Below, one piece after another: positions 51,116-60,104 of a stretch of DNA of 64,000 nucleotides. The notes beneath the pieces were generated by a model, which was not told the origin of the DNA, did no database searches, and saw only the letters and a program-made list of their open reading frames with translations. The position numbers were made by a program, and so were the translations under genes. Where the stretch lies: positions 744,001 to 808,000 of the forward strand of contig JAZGVH010000002.1 of NCBI GenBank assembly GCA_039889245.1. The letters run 5' to 3'. This DNA is from Dermatophilaceae bacterium Soc4.6. Lineage in GTDB: Bacteria > Actinomycetota > Actinomycetes > Actinomycetales > Dermatophilaceae. Every line of letters begins with the position of its first letter. Position 1 is the first letter of the stretch.

Positions 51116-52195
51116 TCAGGCGCGGCCGGTCGAGGTGATCGTCGCCGAGCCGAGCACGCGCGTGCCGTCGTAGAGGACCACCGACTGGCCCGGCGCGACA
51201 CCCCGCACCTGCTGGGTCAGGCGCACGTGGACGCTGTCGCCTCGGGCCCAGGCGGTCGCCGGCACCTCCTCGCCGTGGGCCCGCAGCTGGGCACCGACCT
51301 CGACCACCCCGTCGGGCGCCGGGCCGCACCACCGGGCGTGTCCACCCTCGACGACGTCGACGCCCAGCAGGTCGGCGGTGCCGATGACCACGGTGTTGGT
51401 GGGGGCCTCGACGCGCACGACGAACCGCGGGTCGCCGTCGAGGCTGCTGCGCTCCAGCCCGAGACCACGACGCTGCCCGACGGTGAAGCCGTAGGCGCCG
51501 GAGTGCTGCCCGACGACCTGGCCGTCGCTGTCGACGAGATCGCCCGGCTGCTCACCCAGCCGGCGCGTCAGCCAGCCCCGGGTGTCGCCGTCGGGGATGA
51601 AGCAGATGTCGTGGCTGTCGGGCTTGCGGGAGACCGCGAACCCGCGGCCGGCGGCCTCCTCGCGCACCTGGATCTTGAGGGTGTCGCCGAGCGGGAAGAA
51701 GGCGCGGGCGAGCTGGTCGGCGTCGAGGACCCCCAGCACGTAGGACTGGTCCTTGCCCGGGTCGATGGCCCGGTGCAGCTCACGGGCGCCGTGCGGGCGC
51801 TCGACCACCTGGGCGTAGTGACCGGTGGCCACCGCGTCGAAACCGAGGGCCACGGCCTTGTCGAGGAGCGCGGCGAACTTGATCTTCTCGTTGCACCGCA
51901 GGCAGGGGTTGGGGGTGCGACCCGCTGCGTACTCCTGCGTGAAGTCGTCGATGACGTCGCGGCGGAACCGGTCACTCATGTCCCACACGTAGAAGGGGAT
52001 GCCGAGCACGTCGGCGACCCGGCGGGCGTCTCCGGCGTCCTCGATGGTGCAGCACCCGCGCGCACCCTCGCGCAGTCTCGCGGCGTTCTGGCTGAGGGCG
52101 AGGTGCACGCCCACGACCTCGTGGCCCGCCTCGAGCATCCGCGCTGCGGCCACGGCCGAGTCGACCCCACCGCTCATCGCGGCGACGACCCGCAT
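51116..52195 (-). CDS. mnmA: tRNA-specific 2-thiouridylase
   Basis: 359 aa. Thiolates U34 of tRNA-Lys/Glu/Gln with sulfur from the cysteine desulfurase encoded just upstream. P-loop [12 protein letters not shown] at residue 6; catalytic Cys residues in [12 protein letters not shown] and [13 protein letters not shown] overlaps the desulfurase stop by one base (TGATG), so the sulfur donor and acceptor are made together. The longer frame upstream lies within the desulfurase gene and is not used. Confidence 0.95.
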   Translation of the reverse strand: MRVVAAMSGGVDSAVAAARMLEAGHEVVGVHLALSQNAARLREGARGCCTIEDAGDARRVADVLGIPFYVWDMSDRFRRDVIDDFTQEYAAGRTPNPCLRCNEKIKFAALLDKAVALGFDAVATGHYAQVVERPHGARELHRAIDPGKDQSYVLGVLDADQLARAFFPLGDTLKIQVREEAAGRGFAVSRKPDSHDICFIPDGDTRGWLTRRLGEQPGDLVDSDGQVVGQHSGAYGFTVGQRRGLGLERSSLDGDPRFVVRVEAPTNTVVIGTADLLGVDVVEGGHARWCGPAPDGVVEVGAQLRAHGEEVPATAWARGDSVHVRLTQQVRGVAPGQSVVLYDGTRVLGSATITSTGRA

Positions 52196-53379
52196 CAGCG
52201 TGCGCCCGCAGCCCGACGGGCCCGCTCGACGGCGCCGGGCAGGGCAGCCAGGAAGGCGTCGACATCGGCCTCGACGGTGGTGTGACCGAGCGTCACCCGC
52301 AGCGCCCCTCGCGCCTCGTCCTCCGACAGACCCATCGCGAGCAGCACGTGGCTCGGCTGGGGAACGCCGGCCTGGCACGCTGAGCCGGTGGAGCACTCGA
52401 CGCCGGCGGCGTCGAGCAGGTAGAGCAGCGAGTCCCCCTCGCACCCGGGCACCAGCAGGTGAGCGTTGCCGGGCAGCCGACGCGTGTGGTCGCCCGGGGC
52501 CCAGTACCCACCCGGGCGGATCCCTCCGCCGAGGGCCATGGCACTCTCGAGCAGCCGGTCGCGCAAGGCGGTCAGCCGCTTGGCCTCCACCTCTCGATCG
52601 GCGACGGTCTCGCCGATCGCCACAGCGAAGGAACGGATGGCGGCGACGTCGAGGGTGCCGCTGCGCACGCCGCGCTCCTGGCCCCCACCGTGGCTGAGGG
52701 GCACGAGCGCCGCGTCGCGCTTGCAGACGAGGGCGCCCACGCCCACGGGGCCACCCAGCTTGTGCGCGCTCACCGCGACGAGGTCGACACCCGAGGCCGC
52801 GACGTCGACCGGCAGGTGGCCGACGGCCTGCACGGCGTCGCTGTGCAGGGGGATGCCGTGCTCGTGCGCGACCTGGCCGATGGCCTCGACGTCCTGCACG
52901 GTGCCGACCTCGTTGTTGGCCCACATCACGGTCACGAGGGCCACCGACGACGGGTCGCTCTCGACCGCACGCCGGACGGCTTCGGGGGTCACCACCCCGT
53001 CGGCATCCGGGGCGACCCAGGTGACCTGCGCGCCCTCGTGCTCGACGAGGAAGTCGACGGTGTCGAGGACCGCGTGGTGCTCGACCGCACTCGCCACGAC
53101 GCGCGAGCGCCGAGCGTCGGCGTCGCGTCGCGCGGTGAGGGTGCCCCACAGGGCGAGGTTGTCGGCCTCGGTGCCGCCGGAGGTGAAGACCACCTCGGAA
53201 GGACGAGCGCCCAGCGCCGCCGCCACCTGCTCGCGCGACTCCTCCACGACACGCCTGGCGGCTCGACCCGACGTGTGCAGCGACGACGCGTTGCCCGTGC
53301 GGGCCAGGACCTCGCTCATCGCCGCGACCGACGACGGACGCATGGGCGTGGTCGCGGCGTGGTCGAGGTAGTGGGGCAC
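52195..53379 (-). CDS. Cysteine desulfurase (IscS/NifS class)
   Basis: 394-aa PLP enzyme supplying sulfane sulfur, most directly to MnmA. N-terminus [15 protein letters not shown] Lys in [15 protein letters not shown] (~205); catalytic Cys in [11 protein letters not shown] (~330). GTG start with TAGACT 6 nt upstream and no ribosome-binding site, so a leaderless mRNA. Heads an operon with mnmA. Confidence 0.94.
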   Translation of the reverse strand: MPHYLDHAATTPMRPSSVAAMSEVLARTGNASSLHTSGRAARRVVEESREQVAAALGARPSEVVFTSGGTEADNLALWGTLTARRDADARRSRVVASAVEHHAVLDTVDFLVEHEGAQVTWVAPDADGVVTPEAVRRAVESDPSSVALVTVMWANNEVGTVQDVEAIGQVAHEHGIPLHSDAVQAVGHLPVDVAASGVDLVAVSAHKLGGPVGVGALVCKRDAALVPLSHGGGQERGVRSGTLDVAAIRSFAVAIGETVADREVEAKRLTALRDRLLESAMALGGGIRPGGYWAPGDHTRRLPGNAHLLVPGCEGDSLLYLLDAAGVECSTGSACQAGVPQPSHVLLAMGLSEDEARGALRVTLGHTTVEADVDAFLAALPGAVERARRAAGAR

Positions 53380-53677
53380 GGGACCAGTCTAGGTTTCGTC
53401 GGCGCGGGCCTGCGTCGCAGCACGACGGGGGTGGTCATTCGTGCGGTTCGACCTCCGTGTCCTCCGAACGGCCGATGCACACCTAGCCGATCATCGGGAA
53501 CTTGGACAAAAGATACCGATGGCGCCTCAGGGTCTTCTCAGCAAAGATTCATGGGAGAGGTGCGGCGCCTGCACTGACCACGACGGCCACTGGCCGGCGA
53601 CGCCCCTCCTGCCTCCCCCACTCCCCCACACGAGCAGATCGCCTTGCGGTCGGCTCGCTTCGAAAGGTGACGACCCC
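53380..53677. other. Intergenic region upstream of the 55-aa gene
   Basis: About 300 nt between the cysteine desulfurase promoter and the small plus-strand gene. An AT-richer patch (CTTGGACAAAAGATACC around 53500) is a plausible promoter area, but the -35/-10 spacing is not clear. Nothing else recognised. Confidence 0.4.
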
Positions 53678-53845
53678 ATGCGCAGCACCCGGATTGCACC
53701 GACCCCCACTCGGACCCTCCTGCTCGCCGCCCGTGCCCGCCAGAAGCAGACGAACATCCGCCCGACCCACGGCACCACCGGCTGCCGCGACGTGTCGATG
53801 TACCGTCCCTCCAGCACCATGGTCCAGACCCAGATGCCCTGGTAA
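53678..53845 (+). CDS. Small hypothetical protein, 55 aa
   Basis: Basic, Thr/Arg-rich peptide starting MRSTRIAPTPTRTLLLAARA and ending MVQTQMPW. Third codon positions are almost all G/C, and AAAGGTGA lies 6-7 nt before the ATG, a strong ribosome-binding site by local standards. Both argue for a real gene missed by length filters. No domain is recognised. It is convergent with the GNAT gene, 9 nt between the stops. Confidence 0.55.
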   Translation: MRSTRIAPTPTRTLLLAARARQKQTNIRPTHGTTGCRDVSMYRPSSTMVQTQMPW

Positions 53846-53854
53846 CCACGCCGA

Positions 53855-54412
53855 TCAGGGCCGGTCGTCACCGGCCAGCAACGCCATCTCGTGGACGTCG
53901 AACCACCGCCCGTCGCGTCGACCGGCGTCTCGGCGCACTCCCTCGAGGCGGAAGCCGCACCGTCGGTAGACCGTGAGGGCGGCGAGGTTGTCGGCATTGA
54001 CCTCGAGGGCCAGTCGGTGCAGCCCCAGCGCGCCGAGCGCGAAGTCTCGGACCAGCTGCGTGGCCTGCGTGCCGTAGCCCCGGCCGAACACGGTCGGCCC
54101 ACTGAGGGCGATGCGGAAGGTCATGGCCTCGACCTCCTCGTCGAGGTCCATCAGGACGACCTCGCCGATGACGGCGGCGTCGACGACGCGCACGACGGCC
54201 CAGTCGGCGCGGTCCTCGCGGGTGGCCGCCTTGGCCAGCCCGGCCCGCAGCTGCTCACGGGCGAACTGGTGCATCGTGCCGCTGCCCACCCGCACGTCCT
54301 CGTCGAGGAACATCGGCCACAGCCCGTCGAGGTGCTGGACCCCCATGGGTTCGAGACGCACCAGGTCACCCTCCAGGACGGGCTGGTCGGTGAGCAGAAA
54401 AGGATCGAACAC
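53855..54412 (-). CDS. GNAT-family (RimJ/RimL-like) N-acetyltransferase
   Basis: 185 aa. LEGDLVRLEPMGVQHLDGLW at the start, GRGYGTQATQLVRDFALGALGLHRLALEVNADN as acetyl-CoA loop and beta-5, and AALTVYRRCGFRLEGVRRD at the end, all typical of RimJ/RimL-type acetyltransferases. GTG start is tentative, with no ribosome-binding site. Substrate unknown. Confidence 0.87.
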   Translation of the reverse strand: MFDPFLLTDQPVLEGDLVRLEPMGVQHLDGLWPMFLDEDVRVGSGTMHQFAREQLRAGLAKAATREDRADWAVVRVVDAAVIGEVVLMDLDEEVEAMTFRIALSGPTVFGRGYGTQATQLVRDFALGALGLHRLALEVNADNLAALTVYRRCGFRLEGVRRDAGRRDGRWFDVHEMALLAGDDRP

Positions 54413-54490
54413 AGGGTGCAGCCCAGCACGTCTGACCCCGCACCGGCAAGCAACGCGCCGAGCGGGGCCGTCACACCCGTGTCGAGCGGG

Positions 54491-57400
54491 TCAGAGAGCC
54501 CCCACGCCGACCGGTGACCCGTTGCCGCTGGGCGCGTCGTATCCCGCGACCCCGTGGCAGAGGTAGTCACCACCACAGAACCCGTTGAACCCGCCCACGA
54601 CGTCGTGCAGGGCGGCGCCCGGCGCATACGTGCGGGCGGCCGTGGCCATCGACGGCCCGTTGCCGGCGAGCCCGATCATGCCCGCCACGAGAGGGGCCGA
54701 CAGGCTCGTCCCGCCGACGACGATCCAGCCGTTGGACGGGCCGAGACCGAAGGTGTCGTAGACGGCCAGCCCGGTGCGGGGGTCGGCCACGGCGGAGACG
54801 TCGGCGACGGTGCGCATCGAGCAGTGGGAGTCCTTCTGCCACGCGGGCTTGGCGACGTAGGCCGAGCATCCGCTGCCGGCCCCTCCCCAGACCTTCTCCT
54901 GCCAGGCGGTCGCCCCACCCGAGGGCCGGGTCAGGCGCGTGCCACCGACGGCCACCGACGACGGCAGCACCGCCGGGAAGGACGCCGTCGTGAAGCCGTA
55001 GTCACCCGAGGACACCACCTGGGCCACACCGGGGTGGGTGTAGTAGTCGCGGGCGAAGCGCTGCATCCCCGCGAACTCGTCGGCGCCGTAGGAGTTGTTG
55101 ACGATCGTGGCCCCGAGCGCGACGGCCCGGTTGACCGCGGCCCCGATGTCCTTCAGCGACGAGGTGTCGGCCTCGACGAGCAGGATGCGGCACCTCGGGC
55201 ACGCGGCGCTGACGGCCTGCGTGTCGAGCGCCGTCTCGAGCCCCCACCCGGCATCGGGCGCGGGTAAGGCCTGCCCACCGCGCTGGTCGACCTTGCGGAA
55301 GCAGCCGGAGGCCCTGGTGCAGGCGGGCAGACCCCACGTGCGACGGGCCACGGCGAGATCGGCCTCGAGGTTCGGGTTGTCGTAGGCACCGACGATGGCG
55401 ACGGTCTGACCCGCTCCCGCCGTGGCGTCGAGCCCGTAGGCCGCCTGGATGTCGGCCGGGCCGTAGCCCTCGGTGGGACCTGCCGCCTGCGAGCGGGCCC
55501 CGGCCGGCGCGACGGCTCCCGAGCCGGGCAGCCACTGCGCGAGGCAGCGGACCGAGCCGGGCCGGGCCGCAGCGCAGGCTGTGCGCGGGGTCGCGCTCCA
55601 TCCGGCCGACGCGGACGGGGCGGACGGGGCGGACGGGGCGGACGGGGCGTTGGCAGGAGCCGGGGCCGCGGTGATCACGAAGGCTCGCTGCACCGTCTGC
55701 TTGAAGGTGCTGCCGCCGGCGTCGACGGCCGCGATCGACACGTCGACGGTGGACCCGACGAGGAAGGAGGGCAGGGAGACCTGGGCGCTGTAGCGACCCC
55801 CACCGGCCGAGACGAGGGGATAGTCCTGGGGGAAGTAGCCGACCGGCCGCACCGTGATCGTGCCCGAGGTGACGCCCGCGGGCTCTGCCCCGGGCACCCG
55901 GCCCAGCTCGACCGTGAGGGTGCGACGCCCGGCGGGGATCCCACCGCGGCCGTCGGTGGGCAGCAGGGCCCTGCCCTGCAGGACCGGCAGCACCCGGCAC
56001 TGCGTGCCGAGGCAGTGCCAGCCGGCCGGCGCAGCCGCACCGGAGCCCGCTGCGGAGGAGAAGCCGAGCTCGGTGTGGCTGCGGGTGGACAGCAGGGGGA
56101 TCGCGGCGTAGTGGTCCACGTCGAGGACCGCCGTGTACGTGGCCCTCGCTGCGGGCACCGGCAGGGCGACGACCCCCAGGGAGTCGTCCTGGTCGACCAC
56201 GGTGGTGGCGCCGCGGGTCAGGGACAGGTGCGTGACCGGGGTGCCGTCGCTCGAGCCGAAGAGCTCGCTCGAGTGCGTGCGGGTCCCGTCGGAGAGCGGG
56301 TCGAGGATCAGCGTCAGTCCGTCGCTGGAGCGGCAGGCGAGGCAGCTGTGGTTCGACGCCTGATCGGGCACGGCGGGTGCCAGCGGTGCATGGCGCCAGG
56401 TCACCGTCCGAGTCGTGCCGGGCAGATAGCGCTCGAACCCGACGAGGATGTCCCAGTCGTCGGCCCGTGTGTTGCCGAACTCTGTCTCGCTCCATCCCAC
56501 GGCGTCGGCCCCGTAGACGTAGGAGGTGGTCGTGAGCGGGACCGCCAAGGGCCTCAGGGTGGTGAAGACGAAGGACGAGTTGCCGGTCACGGCGGCCCGG
56601 CCGAATGCGGTGGCCGCCCCGTCGGTGTCGGTGTCGTGGCGCTCGGTCACCGTGGTGAGACGGCCGGTCGGCAGGGTCGGGTGCGTGAACGCCCGGTCGA
56701 CGACCGTCGCGGAGAAGGACAGGTCGTAGGCGTAGGCGTCGGCGCTGGGCCCGTCGAGGTGGAACGAGGTCGTGATCGACTGGGTGCCGCGGGTGGGTGC
56801 CGGGACGGGGGCGACCCGCAGGCCACCGTCGAGGGCCCCGGAGACGCCGATACCGACGCCGGCGTATCCGCCGGCGTCGCCGCGGGAGAACATGAGGTCG
56901 ACCTCGCCGGAGGACACCGATCGGGGGGTGGTCACGCGTGGGGCCAGCGTGGCGGTGCGGGCGTCGACCGTGAGCACCTGCTGGTCGGTGGCAACCGTGG
57001 TCTCGGGAAGCGGGACCAGCTGTGAGGTCCACGTGCCGTCGTCCTGCCGCCGGGCGAAGGAGAGGGCGCCGGAGTAGACGCCGTTCGGCACGCTCAGCCG
57101 GGCCTCACCCCCGCGGAGGGTGACGAAGCCGACGTAGCGGCGCCCGTCGACGACGTTCAACAGCAGCCCGCCGGCGGACCGCGCCGGTGCCCCCTGGTCG
57201 TCGATGCCCTTGATGACCAGCGTGTGCATCACGAAGCTGGGCGTGACCGGTCCCGAGGCCGTCGAGCTCGTCGAGATCGCCTCGATCCTGGTCACACCGG
57301 CGAAGACGCCGGTGGAGGCGCCCTTCACGACGGCCGTGGCCTCACGCACGAGCGCGGCACCGAGTGCTGACGCCGTCGTGGCCGTGACGGCCGCCGTCGC

Positions 57401-57901
57401 GACACCGGCCGCGTCGCCGACGACCGTCACACCAGGCAGGTGAGGAGTCGCGCCGGAGTGGCGGATGCGCAGGCGCAGGTCGCCGGAGGTGGACGCAGGG
57501 CGTGCCACGTCGAAGAGCGCGGGGTCGAGGAGGCCCCCGACGAGCGCGGAGACCGTGGCCGGCACGACGTAGTGGGCGCCACCGCCATCGAGCTGGCTGA
57601 CCGGACCCGAGCTGTGGGAGGCGCGCAGCAGCGCGTACGACGGCGTGCCGGCCGCTGTCCCGACGACCACCCGGTCCCCCGTGGGCAGCAGCCGCACCTG
57701 GCCGCGCGTCGACACCTTCGCGGCTTCACCTGCGGTGGTCGGGGCGGCGGTGGGGGCGGCGGTGGTGGCCAGTGTCGCGGCGGAAGCCTCGGCGGCCCGG
57801 GACGCCGCCGAGGCGGTGGGCGTGAGGGCCAGTGCCGGCACGAGGGCGGCCGCCCCGGCCGCTCTCAGAATGGCGACAAGACGACGACGACGTGCAGGCA
57901 T
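54491..57901 (-). CDS. Large exported sedolisin-type (S53) serine-carboxyl peptidase
   Basis: 1136 aa. Sec signal (RRRRLVAILRAAGAAALVPALAL...ASA) is followed by a ~700-residue beta-rich N-terminal region with no clear peptidase motif, then an Ala/Pro/Ser linker encoded by 9-bp repeats, then an S53 catalytic domain (~830-1136): Glu and Asp in GLETALDTQ (~890), Asp in SSGDYGF (~964) and the nucleophile Ser in GGTSLSAPLV (~1066). All sedolisin residues are present. The huge N-terminal part is longer than a normal S53 prodomain and begins like subtilisin prodomains of actinomycetes (LLPTGDRVVVGTA). ATG with GGGGGA 6 nt upstream. Probably secreted. Confidence 0.82.
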   Translation of the reverse strand: MPARRRRLVAILRAAGAAALVPALALTPTASAASRAAEASAATLATTAAPTAAPTTAGEAAKVSTRGQVRLLPTGDRVVVGTAAGTPSYALLRASHSSGPVSQLDGGGAHYVVPATVSALVGGLLDPALFDVARPASTSGDLRLRIRHSGATPHLPGVTVVGDAAGVATAAVTATTASALGAALVREATAVVKGASTGVFAGVTRIEAISTSSTASGPVTPSFVMHTLVIKGIDDQGAPARSAGGLLLNVVDGRRYVGFVTLRGGEARLSVPNGVYSGALSFARRQDDGTWTSQLVPLPETTVATDQQVLTVDARTATLAPRVTTPRSVSSGEVDLMFSRGDAGGYAGVGIGVSGALDGGLRVAPVPAPTRGTQSITTSFHLDGPSADAYAYDLSFSATVVDRAFTHPTLPTGRLTTVTERHDTDTDGAATAFGRAAVTGNSSFVFTTLRPLAVPLTTTSYVYGADAVGWSETEFGNTRADDWDILVGFERYLPGTTRTVTWRHAPLAPAVPDQASNHSCLACRSSDGLTLILDPLSDGTRTHSSELFGSSDGTPVTHLSLTRGATTVVDQDDSLGVVALPVPAARATYTAVLDVDHYAAIPLLSTRSHTELGFSSAAGSGAAAPAGWHCLGTQCRVLPVLQGRALLPTDGRGGIPAGRRTLTVELGRVPGAEPAGVTSGTITVRPVGYFPQDYPLVSAGGGRYSAQVSLPSFLVGSTVDVSIAAVDAGGSTFKQTVQRAFVITAAPAPANAPSAPSAPSAPSASAGWSATPRTACAAARPGSVRCLAQWLPGSGAVAPAGARSQAAGPTEGYGPADIQAAYGLDATAGAGQTVAIVGAYDNPNLEADLAVARRTWGLPACTRASGCFRKVDQRGGQALPAPDAGWGLETALDTQAVSAACPRCRILLVEADTSSLKDIGAAVNRAVALGATIVNNSYGADEFAGMQRFARDYYTHPGVAQVVSSGDYGFTTASFPAVLPSSVAVGGTRLTRPSGGATAWQEKVWGGAGSGCSAYVAKPAWQKDSHCSMRTVADVSAVADPRTGLAVYDTFGLGPSNGWIVVGGTSLSAPLVAGMIGLAGNGPSMATAARTYAPGAALHDVVGGFNGFCGGDYLCHGVAGYDAPSGNGSPVGVGAL
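55610..55650. repeat. 9-bp tandem repeats in the S53 peptidase linker
   Basis: Units of GACGGGGCG repeated about four times encode an Ala-Pro-Ser repeat between the N-terminal region and the S53 domain. Copy number is likely to vary between strains; the frame is kept because the unit is nine bases. Confidence 0.75.
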
Positions 57902-58070
57902 GACATTCCCCCGACAGGCTGGTCAGACAGACGGCGAACCGATCGCCTCGGCGCGGCGGCTCGGCGCGGCGGCTCGGCGCCGAGCCTCCCGCACCTTTGC
58001 TCTCCAGCGCAAGGCCCGGACCGCAGTGGCGATCGGGGCCCCTCCTGCACACGTGTGGTCCGGCCGGTCG

Positions 58071-59027
58071 TCAGCCCTTGGAGGACTTCACGGCATCGGT
58101 CGCCTGCGGCAGCACGGCGAAGAGGTCGCCGACGACACCGAAGTCGACGAGCTCGAAGATCGGTGCCTCCTGGTCCTTGTTGACGGCGATGATGGTCTTG
58201 CTGGTCTGCATCCCGGCGCGGTGCTGGATCGCACCCGAGATGCCGCAGGCGACATACAGCTGCGGGGAGACCTGCTTGCCGGTCTGGCCGACCTGCGAGG
58301 TGTGGGGGTACCACCCGGCGTCGACGGCGGCCCGGCTCGCACCCACCGCCGCTCGGAGGCTGTCGGCGAAGTCCTCCACCTTGGTGAAGTCGCCACCGGT
58401 GCCGCGCCCGCCGGAGACGACGATGGCCGCCTCGGTGAGCTCAGGGCGACCCGACTTCTCCTTGGGGCTGCTCGCCGTGATGCGGGCGGTGCGCGCGAGG
58501 TCGGAGGCGGTGAAGTCGACCGGGGTCAGCTCCGGCTGGGCCGGCTGCTGCTGGGGCGGCGCCGAGTTGGGCTTGACCGTGATCACGGCGTTTCCCTTGC
58601 TGGGCGTGGACTTCACGGTGTAGGACCCGGCGAAGACCGACTGGGTCGTGACGATCCTGCCGTCCACCGACTGCACGTCGACGGCGTCCGTCACCAGGCC
58701 GTAGCCCGTCTTGACCGCGAGTCGCGCCGCCACCTCCTTGCCCTCCGGAGTCGAGGGGATGAGCACCGCCACGGCCGACGTCTCCGCGACCAGCTGGGCC
58801 AGCAGCTCGGCCTGCGGCACGACGAGGTAGTCGGTCAGCTCGGCCGAGTCGCAGTGGTAGATCTTCTGCGAGCCGTACTTGCCGAGGATGTCGGCGGCAG
58901 CCTGGACGTTGGCGCCAAGGAAGACGGACGAGGGCTCACCGATGCGGCGGGCGATGGTCAACAGCTCGGCGGTCGTCTTGCGGACCTTGCCGTCGAGGTG
59001 GTCGACCAGGACGAGGACTACGGCCAT
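58071..59027 (-). CDS. etfA: Electron transfer flavoprotein alpha subunit
   Basis: 318 aa. FAD-binding C-terminal domain with VVSGGRGTGGDFTKVEDFADSL, GASRAAVDAGW, GQTGKQVSPQLYVACGISGAIQH and the terminal NKDQEAPIFELVDFGVVGDLF. Passes electrons from acyl-CoA dehydrogenases to the quinone pool. AGGAG 8 nt upstream of the ATG. Follows etfB by 34 nt. Confidence 0.95.
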   Translation of the reverse strand: MAVVLVLVDHLDGKVRKTTAELLTIARRIGEPSSVFLGANVQAAADILGKYGSQKIYHCDSAELTDYLVVPQAELLAQLVAETSAVAVLIPSTPEGKEVAARLAVKTGYGLVTDAVDVQSVDGRIVTTQSVFAGSYTVKSTPSKGNAVITVKPNSAPPQQQPAQPELTPVDFTASDLARTARITASSPKEKSGRPELTEAAIVVSGGRGTGGDFTKVEDFADSLRAAVGASRAAVDAGWYPHTSQVGQTGKQVSPQLYVACGISGAIQHRAGMQTSKTIIAVNKDQEAPIFELVDFGVVGDLFAVLPQATDAVKSSKG

Positions 59028-59061
59028 GGGATGTCTCCTAGGAAAGAATCGTGAAGTCTGG

Positions 59062-59847
59062 TCAGACGAACTTGTGCTCGGCGAGGAAGGCCGCGAGCTT
59101 CTGCCCACCGTCACCCTCGTCGGCGACGATGGTGCCCTGCTGGCGGGGGGGCCGAGCCGCGAAGGACTCGACCGTCGTCCACGAGCTGCCCAGACCCACC
59201 TCGCCGGCGTCGACGCCGATGTCGCTGAGCGACCACGTGTCGACCGGCTTCTTCTTGGCCGCCATGATCCCCTTGAAGGAGGGGTAGCGCGGCTCGTTGA
59301 TCTGGTCGGTCACCGAGACCAGCGCGGGCAGGGACGCCTCGATCGTCTGCGACGCCAGGTCGCCGTCGCGGCGCACCGACACGGCGCCCTCGGTGACGGT
59401 CAGCTCGGATGCGTAGGTCACCGCAGGCAGTCCGAGGCGCTCGGCCAGCATCGTCGGGACCACGCCCATCGTGCCGTCGGTGGACGCCATGCCAGTGAGG
59501 ACGAGATCGGGCTGCGGGTCGAGCTTCGCGATGGCCCGCGCCAGCAGCAGCGACGTGGCTCCGGCGTCGGAGCCGTGGATCGCGTCGTCCTTGACGTGGA
59601 CCGCCTTGTCGGCGCCCATCTGCAGCGCCTTCTTCGTGGCGTCGGCGGCCTCGGCCGGCCCGATCGTGAGGACCGTCACCTCACCGTCGTGAGCCTCCTT
59701 GATCTTGAGCGCCTCCTCGACGGCGTACTCGTCGAGCTCGGAGAGCAGACCGGCCACGTTGCTGCGGTCGGTCGTCTTGTCGGAGTCGCTGAAGGTGCGG
59801 TCTGCCTGGGCGTCCGGCACGTACTTGACGCAGACGACGATGTTCAT
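59062..59847 (-). CDS. etfB: Electron transfer flavoprotein beta subunit
   Basis: 261 aa. MNIVVCVKYVPDAQADRTF at the start, LSELDEYAVEEALKIKE, VLTGMASTDGTMGVVPTMLAERLG and PSFKGIMAAKKKPV. Binds AMP and pairs with EtfA. GAGG about 10 nt before the ATG. The upstream gap holds a TTAC-N6-GTAA dyad ~190 bp away that could bind a fatty-acid regulator (tentative). Confidence 0.95.
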   Translation of the reverse strand: MNIVVCVKYVPDAQADRTFSDSDKTTDRSNVAGLLSELDEYAVEEALKIKEAHDGEVTVLTIGPAEAADATKKALQMGADKAVHVKDDAIHGSDAGATSLLLARAIAKLDPQPDLVLTGMASTDGTMGVVPTMLAERLGLPAVTYASELTVTEGAVSVRRDGDLASQTIEASLPALVSVTDQINEPRYPSFKGIMAAKKKPVDTWSLSDIGVDAGEVGLGSSWTTVESFAARPPRQQGTIVADEGDGGQKLAAFLAEHKFV

Positions 59848-60039
59848 GGGTGGAACGTCCTCTTCCGTTGCGGTCGAGGGCGCCCGGGTCGGCGCACCTC
59901 GTGCTGTAGGTCGTGCGGGTCATGCGGACCGTGCGGACCGGAGCCACGCAGACCGGTCTCGGTGGTGCTGGACCCATACTCTCAGCCAGGAGCCGTCACG
60001 GCTGGGCGGCCACCGCGTGACGCTGGCGACACCTCCGGG

Positions 60040-60053
60040 TTACTTGCCGGTAA
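60040..60053. promoter_or_regulatory. TTAC-N6-GTAA dyad upstream of etfBA
   Basis: TTAC-TTGCCG-GTAA, an imperfect palindrome in the 257-nt gap between the FGGY kinase stop and etfB. It resembles TetR-type boxes seen upstream of actinobacterial fatty-acid-oxidation genes, but the distance to etfB (~190 bp) is long, so this is only a candidate. Confidence 0.25.
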
Positions 60054-60104
60054 TGACCTCTCGGCACTCGGCCTCCGTGATGGTCGGCACTCTAGGGCGC
60101 ATCG

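Noticed and set aside
52196-53149. Long N-terminal extension of mnmA
   Set aside because: The frame is out of phase with the real cysteine desulfurase gene and shows Arg/Ala-rich shadow composition; the SGGVDS P-loop sits six residues after the chosen ATG.
58950-59027. Programmed frameshift between etfB and etfA
   Set aside because: Each gene has its own ribosome-binding site and normal ends.
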